From: Actinomycetota bacterium
GTDB lineage: Bacteria > Actinomycetota > Thermoleophilia > Gaiellales > Gaiellaceae
Reading direction: 5' to 3'
NCBI GenBank assembly: GCA_013812265.1
Contig: JACCTQ010000174.1
Location: forward strand, 1-11,392
DNA: 11,392 bases
In this document: positions 7,412-11,392 of the stretch, piece after piece
How the letters are laid out: each line of letters starts with the position of its first letter
How positions within the stretch are numbered: the stretch's first letter is position 1
Notes under the pieces: generated by a model
The model's database searches: none
Told to the model about the DNA's origin: nothing
Seen by the model: the letters and a program-made list of their open reading frames with translations, nothing else
Translations under genes and position numbers: made by a program

Positions 7412-7417
7412 ATCGTA
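7412..7417 (-). promoter_or_regulatory. Candidate -10 box for the methyltransferase-helicase operon
   Basis: TACGAT on the minus strand ends exactly 6 nt before ATG 7405. This predicts a transcript starting at or next to the start codon, in agreement with the lack of a Shine-Dalgarno sequence. No convincing -35 was seen. Confidence 0.4.
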
Positions 7418-7520
7418 GTCGGAAGGGAAGGCGACCGTCCGTCACCCCAGGTCAGAGGGCCGGGTTGGATTCGAGAGCTTCTGGTCTTTCAGGTCCGCTC
7501 TGGAGACGGCCGTTGGACGG

Positions 7521-7526
7521 TAGAAT
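7521..7526 (+). promoter_or_regulatory. Candidate -10 box of the thiamin operon
   Basis: TAGAAT differs from TATAAT at one position. Starting 6-7 nt downstream would place the 5' end at about 7533, at the first bases of the riboswitch. The -35 region (about 7498-7503, ctctgg) is poor. The stretch 7418-7520 between the two divergent operons otherwise shows nothing clear. Confidence 0.5.
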
Positions 7527-7530
7527 CGTG

Positions 7531-7605
7531 TGGCCGGGGTGCCCGTGTCAGGGCTGAGATCACACCCGTCGAACCTGATCTGGTTAGGACCAGCGAAGGG
7601 AGTCA
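7531..7605 (+). ncRNA. TPP riboswitch (THI element)
   Basis: The conserved core is present in order: GGGGTGCCC (7536-7544), GGCTGAGAT (7552-7560), ACCC (7564-7567), then GAACCTGATCTGGTTAG (7571-7587) and CCAGCGAAGGGA (7590-7601). CTGAGA and the CCTGATCTGG...CCAGCG arms hold the pyrimidine and pyrophosphate pockets. A short P1 can be drawn between 7531-7535 and 7600-7605 with one bulged A. Bound TPP stabilises these helices. The GGGAG at 7598-7602 is both part of the 3' closing strands and the ribosome binding site of thiD, and the start codon follows at 7607. No room remains for a separate terminator or anti-RBS hairpin. I therefore infer translational control by direct sequestration. Confidence 0.95.
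7598..7602 (+). promoter_or_regulatory. thiD ribosome binding site embedded in the riboswitch
   Basis: GGGAG lies 4 nt before GTG 7607 and forms the 3' strand of the closing helices of the TPP aptamer. This both fixes the thiD start and suggests how ligand binding blocks initiation. Confidence 0.6.
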
Positions 7606-7606
7606 A

Positions 7607-8383
7607 GTGGTATTGCGCTGTTTGACGATCGCCGGCTCGGACTCGGGCGGCGGGGCCGGGATCCAGGCCGACCTCAAGGCCTTTGCCCGCGCAGGATGTC
7701 ACGGGATGAGCGCGATCGTGGCCCTCACGGCCCAGAACACCCGCGGCGTGGCGGCCGTTCACGAGACGCCGCCCGAGTTCGTCCTGGGCCAGCTCGACGC
7801 CGTCTTCGAGGACATCGGCGTCGATGCCGCCAAGACGGGAATGCTCTTCTCGCGGCCGGCGATCGAGGCGGTCGCGACGTTTCTCGAGGCGCACAGGGTG
7901 CCCCTAGTTGTAGATCCGGTCCTGCTTGCCAGCTCGGGAGCGAAGCTCTTGCGAGACGATGCGGTGGAGACGCTCGTGGCGCGCCTGTTTCCCCTCGCCA
8001 CCGTCGTGACCCCCAATCTCGCCGAGGCCGAGGCGCTCGTGGGGTTTTCCGGTCGGCGCGCCGAGCTGGCCGAGGCGCTGCACGGGCTCGGAGCTGCCGC
8101 CGTAATCGTGACGGGCGGACACGGAGCCGAGGCGGTCGACCACCTGTACGACGGTAGCCGGCACCTCGAGATCCCCGTGCCGCGTCACGAGGTTGCCGCG
8201 ACACACGGGGCCGGGTGCACACACTCGGCTTACCTCGCTGCACTGCTCGCCCGGGGGTCGTCGCTCGATGCCGCTGCCCGCGGAGCCGCGGCCGCGGCTG
8301 CCGAAGCTGTTCGGAACGGTCTCGTCGATATCGGCGCCGGCGACGGACCGGTTGACATCTTCAATCTCAAAGGAGTCGCATGA
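7607..8383 (+). CDS. thiD: Hydroxymethylpyrimidine/phosphomethylpyrimidine kinase ThiD
   Basis: This 258-residue ribokinase-fold enzyme phosphorylates 4-amino-5-hydroxymethyl-2-methylpyrimidine (HMP) to HMP-P and then HMP-PP, the pyrimidine half of thiamin, in the cytoplasm. Motifs are IAGSDSGGGAGIQADLK (8-24, substrate site), VALTAQNT (38-45), KTGML (76-80), VVDPV (101-105), TPNLAEA (135-141), VTGGHG (168-173) and the anion hole THGAGCTHSAYLAA (199-212) with catalytic Cys204. Relatives usually have GTGC, here GAGC, a mild change that keeps the cysteine. The frame is open far upstream, but GTG 7607 follows the riboswitch and its ribosome binding site and gives the normal family length. TTG 7613 is a possible alternative. 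It is the first gene of the thiamin operon, and its TGA overlaps the ATG of thiM. Confidence 0.95.
   Translation: MVLRCLTIAGSDSGGGAGIQADLKAFARAGCHGMSAIVALTAQNTRGVAAVHETPPEFVLGQLDAVFEDIGVDAAKTGMLFSRPAIEAVATFLEAHRVPLVVDPVLLASSGAKLLRDDAVETLVARLFPLATVVTPNLAEAEALVGFSGRRAELAEALHGLGAAAVIVTGGHGAEAVDHLYDGSRHLEIPVPRHEVAATHGAGCTHSAYLAALLARGSSLDAAARGAAAAAAEAVRNGLVDIGAGDGPVDIFNLKGVA
8369..8375 (+). promoter_or_regulatory. thiM ribosome binding site
   Basis: AAAGGAG, 4 nt before ATG 8380, is the strongest Shine-Dalgarno sequence of the operon. ThiM may thus be initiated independently as well as by coupling to thiD. Confidence 0.7.
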
Positions 8384-9180
8384 GCATCGCCACGGCCGCC
8401 AGTCTGCGAGCGCTTCGGGAGCAGAAGCCGCTCGTCCATCAGATAACCAACTACGTCGTGATGAACGAGACGGCGAATGTGACTCTGGCCATCGGAGCGC
8501 TCCCCGTCATGGCTCACGCGCGCCGGGAGGTGGAGGAGATGGCGTCGGCTGCGGGGGCGCTCGTGCTCAACATCGGCACGCTCTCGGACGACTGGATCGA
8601 GGCCATGGTGCTCGCCGGGAAGGCGGCGAACGCGGCCGGGGTCCCGGTCGTTCTGGACCCTGTGGGCGCCGGAGCGACGCGTTACCGAACGGAGACGGCC
8701 AGGCGCCTGTTGGCCGAGGTCGACGTGGCGATCGTGCGCGGCAATGCCGCCGAGATCGCCACTCTGGCGGGCCGGAAGGCCGAGATTCGTGGAGTCGAGT
8801 CGCTGGGCGCCGGCGACGGAGGAGCAGAGCTTGCGGCGCTCGCTGCGTCGGCGCTCGGCGTCGTCGCGGCGGTGACGGGCCCGGTCGACCATGTCTCGTC
8901 CGGCGGTGAAGTGATCTCCGTCGCGAACGGGCACGAGTTGCTCGGCACGGTGACGGGCACCGGTTGCATGGCGACTGCGATGACCGGTTGCTTTGTCGCC
9001 GTGCAACCCGATCGCCCGCTCCAGGCAGCGGCGGAGGCCCTCGTGGCCTTCGGGATCGCGGGCGAGGACGCGGCCCGCTCCGCAAAGGGTCCGGGCACCT
9101 TCCACGCCGGCCTCTACGACGCCCTGTACAACCTCGATCCGGACGCGCTCGACGAGCGCGCGCGGGTGCGGGAACGGTGA
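8380..9180 (+). CDS. thiM: Hydroxyethylthiazole kinase ThiM
   Basis: This 266-residue kinase phosphorylates 4-methyl-5-(2-hydroxyethyl)thiazole (THZ), salvaging the thiazole half of thiamin. Family motifs are intact: PLVHQITNYVVMNETAN (17-33, thiazole binding), NIGTLSDDWIEAM (64-76), VVLDPVGAGATRYR (90-103), VRGNAAEI (119-126), VTGPVDHVS (165-173), GTGCMATAMTGCF (193-205) with catalytic Cys196, and KGPGTF (236-241). Length matches the family. The start overlaps the thiD stop (ATGA), and its own TGA overlaps the GTG of thiE, so translation along the operon is probably coupled. Presence of ThiM in the operon points to use of scavenged or recycled thiazole. Confidence 0.96.
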   Translation: MSIATAASLRALREQKPLVHQITNYVVMNETANVTLAIGALPVMAHARREVEEMASAAGALVLNIGTLSDDWIEAMVLAGKAANAAGVPVVLDPVGAGATRYRTETARRLLAEVDVAIVRGNAAEIATLAGRKAEIRGVESLGAGDGGAELAALAASALGVVAAVTGPVDHVSSGGEVISVANGHELLGTVTGTGCMATAMTGCFVAVQPDRPLQAAAEALVAFGIAGEDAARSAKGPGTFHAGLYDALYNLDPDALDERARVRER

Positions 9181-9749
9181 AGCTGCACGCCCTCGTCGCG
9201 GATCTCCAGACCGCGCAGCTCGCCGTCGAGGGCGGAGCCAGCGTTGTCCAACTGCGGCTCAAGGAGGTGAGCACCGAGGAACTGGTCGAGCGGGGCCACT
9301 CCATCGGCGAGTTGTGCCGGAAGGCGGGCGTGATGCTCGTTGTGAATGACGACGTCGAGGCGGCACGGCTGCTGGTCGCGGACGGCGTTCATCTCGGCCG
9401 GCGCGACAGTGGCGCGGAACGTGCGCTGCGGCTCGGTTTGATACTGGGTCTCTCGGCGGCGTGCGTGGACGAGGCGACTGCCGCCGAGCGGCGGGGGGCG
9501 AGTTACATCGGCGCCGGACCGGTGTGGACGACACCGACCAAGCCGGATGCCGACCCCCCGATCGGGCTCGAGGGGCTCGGACAGATCTGTGGGGCCGTAT
9601 CGATTCCCGTGGTTGCGATCGGCGGTGTGGACGAGCGCAATGCACGCTCGTGTATCGAGGCGGGGGCCGCCGGTGTCGCAGTGGTGCGCGCGGCGAGCAT
9701 GGCGGGCGCCGTTCGTGGGGCGTTGGACCTCGGCCGTGCAGCTGTCTGA
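9177..9749 (+). CDS. thiE: Thiamin phosphate synthase ThiE (short N-terminus)
   Basis: This TIM-barrel enzyme joins HMP-PP and THZ-P to thiamin phosphate, releasing pyrophosphate. Visible motifs are VVQLRLKE (23-30, family QLRxK), LVVNDD (54-59, Asp for Mg/pyrophosphate), GVHLG (70-74), GAGPVWTTPTKPDA (112-125, diphosphate loop) and VVAIGGV (145-151) followed by GVAVVRA (166-172). At 190 residues it is at the short end: the segment before VVQLR is only about 22 residues, whereas family members usually have about 30. GTG 9177 overlaps the thiM stop (GTGA); upstream sequence in this frame lies inside thiM and does not look like ThiE, so the short start is probably real. Its end overlaps thiL by 14 nt. 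It uses the products of ThiD and ThiM just upstream. Confidence 0.93.
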   Translation: MKLHALVADLQTAQLAVEGGASVVQLRLKEVSTEELVERGHSIGELCRKAGVMLVVNDDVEAARLLVADGVHLGRRDSGAERALRLGLILGLSAACVDEATAAERRGASYIGAGPVWTTPTKPDADPPIGLEGLGQICGAVSIPVVAIGGVDERNARSCIEAGAAGVAVVRAASMAGAVRGALDLGRAAV

Positions 9750-10617
9750 AATCGGCGAGACCGGCCTTCTGGCCGAGCTCGAGCGGCGCGGGCTGGTGCT
9801 CGGGATCGAGAACGACGCGGCCGAGCTAGCGGGCGGTCTCGTCGTCACGCAGGACGCGCTCGTCGAGGGCGTCCACTTCCGGCTCGACTGGACCTCGTGG
9901 CGCGACCTCGGCTACAAGGCGGCGGCGGTCAATCTCAGTGACCTGGCAGCGTCCGGAGCCCAGCCGGAGGCGCTCCTCGTCACCCTTGCCGTGCCGGGAG
10001 CCACGCTGCTCGCCGACGTCGTGCAGCTCTACGAAGGGCTCTCGGAGCCGGGTGTCCCCATTCGTGGTGGGGATGTCGCTTCGGCTCCCCGCGCGACCTT
10101 GAGCGTGACCGCAGTCGGGCGGTCGAAGAGGGTGCCCGGGCGCTCCGGCGCCCGGCCCGGCGATGCGCTCGTCGTCACCGGCCCGCTCGGCGGCTCCGCG
10201 GCCGGGTACCTCGCCCTCGCCGAGGCGATCGCGACACCGCTCCGGGACGCGCATCGCAGACCGCCTCTGCGGCTTCGAGAGGGGCAGCTGCTGGCCTCGA
10301 CCGCGCACGCGCTCATGGACCTCTCGGATGGGCTTGTCAGTGACGCCGAGCGCATCGCGGCTCGCTCCGGCTGCAAGCTCGTGATCGAGCTGGAGCGGGT
10401 CCCGATCGTGGACGGCGTCAAGGAAGTGGCCGAGCGCGTCGGCAGGGACGTGTGGGACCTCGTGTGCGGTTTCGGCGAGGACTACGAGCTGCTCGCGGCT
10501 GTTGGGGACGCACCGTTTCCCACGATCGGATGGTGTGAGGCCGGCGCCGGCGTGGAGCTACGTCTACAGGGAGAACACCACGAGGTTTCTCGCTGGCGGC
10601 ATTTCGGCGACGCGTAG
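9736..10617 (+). CDS. thiL: Thiamin-monophosphate kinase ThiL
   Basis: This 293-residue PurM-like enzyme phosphorylates thiamin monophosphate with ATP to thiamin pyrophosphate, the active cofactor and the riboswitch ligand. Motifs are LSEIGETGLLAEL (3-15), VVTQDALVEGVHF (36-48), AAVNLSDLAASGA (63-75), IRGGDV (109-114), ALVVTGPLGGSAAGYLAL (144-161), MDLSDGL (194-200) and GFGEDYELL (245-253). The usual GIGDDAA is here GIENDAA (23-29): the first Asp of a metal/ATP-binding pair is Asn and the Gly before it is Glu. All other motifs are intact, so the gene is probably active, but this deserves a check. GTG 9736 starts inside thiE and gives the canonical N-terminus. The C-terminus RWRHFG is typical, so the gene is complete even though an insertion element begins within about 4 nt of its stop. 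Confidence 0.94.
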   Translation: MQLSEIGETGLLAELERRGLVLGIENDAAELAGGLVVTQDALVEGVHFRLDWTSWRDLGYKAAAVNLSDLAASGAQPEALLVTLAVPGATLLADVVQLYEGLSEPGVPIRGGDVASAPRATLSVTAVGRSKRVPGRSGARPGDALVVTGPLGGSAAGYLALAEAIATPLRDAHRRPPLRLREGQLLASTAHALMDLSDGLVSDAERIAARSGCKLVIELERVPIVDGVKEVAERVGRDVWDLVCGFGEDYELLAAVGDAPFPTIGWCEAGAGVELRLQGEHHEVSRWRHFGDA

Positions 10618-10676
10618 CTAGCCGGATCCTGCGGTAAGCGGCTGAGGGCGGGGTGGGCTGCGTTTTTGGTCCTGTT

Positions 10677-10698
10677 GCTGACCGGGATCGCGGTCGGC
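10677..10698. other. Stem-loop in the non-coding tail of the IS element
   Basis: Bases 10677-10684 (gctgaccg) pair with 10691-10698 (cggtcggc) over eight positions with one G-T wobble and a six-base loop. It lies 111 nt beyond the transposase stop. No T-tract follows on the transposase strand, so a terminator call is not justified; it might shield the element's end or the transcript. Confidence 0.35.
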
Positions 10699-10808
10699 GG
10701 GGCGGATCTCGGGCGCGTGTCGTGGTCTGACCGACGCGGCGTGCGTTTGAGCAGTGGCTGTGCCCGCGTCGGCCTGGTCGGTCTTGGTTTGCGGGCGAGT
10801 AGGCGCGT

Positions 10809-11392
10809 TCAGGCGGGCGCTCGGGCGAGGCCGCGGATGCGTTGCAGCGTTTCGAGGAAGTCGTTGAGCAGCGGGTAGCCGGCCGAGAGGCGCAGGACGA
10901 GCCGCCGGCCGGAGCGGCCGACCGTTCCGGCGACCGCGATGAAGCGGAAGCGCAGGCGCTTGGCGTAGCTCGTCCGCTCCTGCTCGGGCAGGGCGACTAG
11001 CTTCAGCCAGGCAAGCAGGTTGAAGGCGAGCAGCGTGCAGAGTAGGTAGGCCCAGTTGGCGTGGAAGCTTTGGCAGGGCAGGTTGTCGAGGCCGAGTCCG
11101 AGCTTTGCTTCCTTGATCCGGTTTTCGAGGTTCGCCTTGCCGCGCTGCCAGCATTCGAGCTCGTCGGCCGAGCGCTCGCTGTCGTTTGTGACGAGCACCC
11201 AGTAGTGCCACTCGCGTCCCTCGAGGGAGAGCTGCTCGCCCGGCTCGACAGGGTCGCGGCGGACGATGAAGCGCCGCTCGCACTTCCAGCTCTTCGGCCG
11301 CCACTGGAAGCCTGCGACCTGGCTGCGGTCGCGGTAGCTCGCGGGCTGCCAGTCTGCCTCGGCGATCTCGCTGATCCGGCTGCGTACCGAGG
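10809..11392 (-). CDS. IS1380-family transposase, C-terminal part (5' end outside window)
   Basis: An uninterrupted minus-strand frame runs from the window edge to TGA at 10811-10809, giving 193 residues of the C-terminal half of a DDE transposase. The diagnostic region is WYQR-like: CWQRGKANLENRIKEAKLGL, followed by LDNLPCQSFHANWAYLLCTLLAFNL, the Y/W..R...ENRIKE signature with the catalytic Glu of the DDE triad and the hydrophobic helix of IS1380 proteins. Before it come RFIVRRDPVEPGEQ and HYWVLVTN, matching the beta-strand insertion of that family. A GTG at 11198 could look like a start, but the frame stays open and family-like to the edge, so the gene is partial rather than short. No stop or frameshift is seen in the visible part, so it may be active. 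Confidence 0.88.
   Translation of the reverse strand, partial: SVRSRISEIAEADWQPASYRDRSQVAGFQWRPKSWKCERRFIVRRDPVEPGEQLSLEGREWHYWVLVTNDSERSADELECWQRGKANLENRIKEAKLGLGLDNLPCQSFHANWAYLLCTLLAFNLLAWLKLVALPEQERTSYAKRLRFRFIAVAGTVGRSGRRLVLRLSAGYPLLNDFLETLQRIRGLARAPA

Larger units (their letters stand above)
10618..11392 (-). mobile_element. IS1380-family insertion sequence, 3' part (runs off the window)
   Basis: The segment from the thiL stop to the window end holds an IS1380-type transposase tail on the minus strand plus about 190 nt of non-coding sequence (10618-10808). I propose the outer end close to 10622 (ccggatcctgcggtaag), directly after ctag at 10618-10621, which could be a 4-bp target duplication. 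The end is inferred from position and look only; the other terminus is outside the window, so neither inverted repeat nor duplication can be confirmed. The non-coding part contains no recognisable gene. Confidence 0.65.

Noticed and set aside
7169..7606. An N-terminal extension of ThiD reaching back to 7169
   Set aside because: It would run through the TPP riboswitch and the opposite-strand methyltransferase gene. ThiD homology begins right after GTG 7607.
9547..9735. ThiL starting at 9547
   Set aside because: That stretch lies inside thiE in another frame and does not resemble ThiL. The canonical LSEIGETGLLAEL start follows GTG 9736.
10809..11198. A short 129-residue transposase starting at GTG 11198
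   Set aside because: The same frame remains open and IS1380-like to base 11390, so the gene simply continues off the window.
1..11392. CRISPR array, tRNA or rRNA genes
   Set aside because: No regularly spaced direct repeats, no cloverleaf with a TTCGA-type arm, and no rRNA motifs were seen on reading both strands by eye.

Overview
The window is a GC-rich bacterial chromosome segment. It has short intergenic gaps, many GTG starts, stop/start overlaps of the ATGA/GTGA kind and Arg/Ala-rich proteins. This suits a high-GC actinobacterium, and a soil lineage such as Thermoleophilia is plausible. That placement is inference from style and gene content; no rRNA or marker phylogeny is available here.

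Left part (1-4020). The window opens inside the last codons of an acetyl-CoA carboxylase carboxyltransferase subunit (AccA-type C-terminus, stop at 237-239). A complete multidomain DNA ligase D follows, in the order phosphoesterase, ATP ligase, primase/polymerase. It faces a type II NADH dehydrogenase on the minus strand, and a short gap with two hairpins separates the two stops. No ku gene is in view.

Middle part (4014-7405). A small SLOG/LOG-type Rossmann protein (TIGR00725-like) runs on the plus strand. It collides tail to tail, with a 6-nt overlap, with a two-gene minus-strand operon: a class I SAM-dependent methyltransferase and a large MrfA/YprA-type DEAH helicase with a C-terminal cysteine cluster. 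The helicase starts inside the stop codon of the methyltransferase. Two of the genes here have a TANNNT -10-like hexamer exactly 6 nt before the start codon, which suggests leaderless transcripts.

Right part (7406-10617). A TPP riboswitch precedes a compact plus-strand thiamin operon, thiD-thiM-thiE-thiL, in which every gene overlaps the next. Together the enzymes phosphorylate HMP (ThiD) and salvage hydroxyethylthiazole (ThiM), join the two phosphates to thiamin phosphate (ThiE), and make TPP (ThiL), whose level is read back by the riboswitch. De novo genes (thiC, thiG, thiO, thiS) are absent from the window. The start codon lies directly against the riboswitch, so the aptamer itself probably hides the ribosome binding site.

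Right edge (10618-11392). Immediately after the thiL stop lies the 3' part of an IS1380-family insertion sequence, with its transposase on the minus strand and running off the window. I found no clearly new multi-gene system. The points most worth checking are the riboswitch/start architecture, the SLOG-helicase-methyltransferase group, the substituted GDD motif in ThiL, and the IS junction at thiL.
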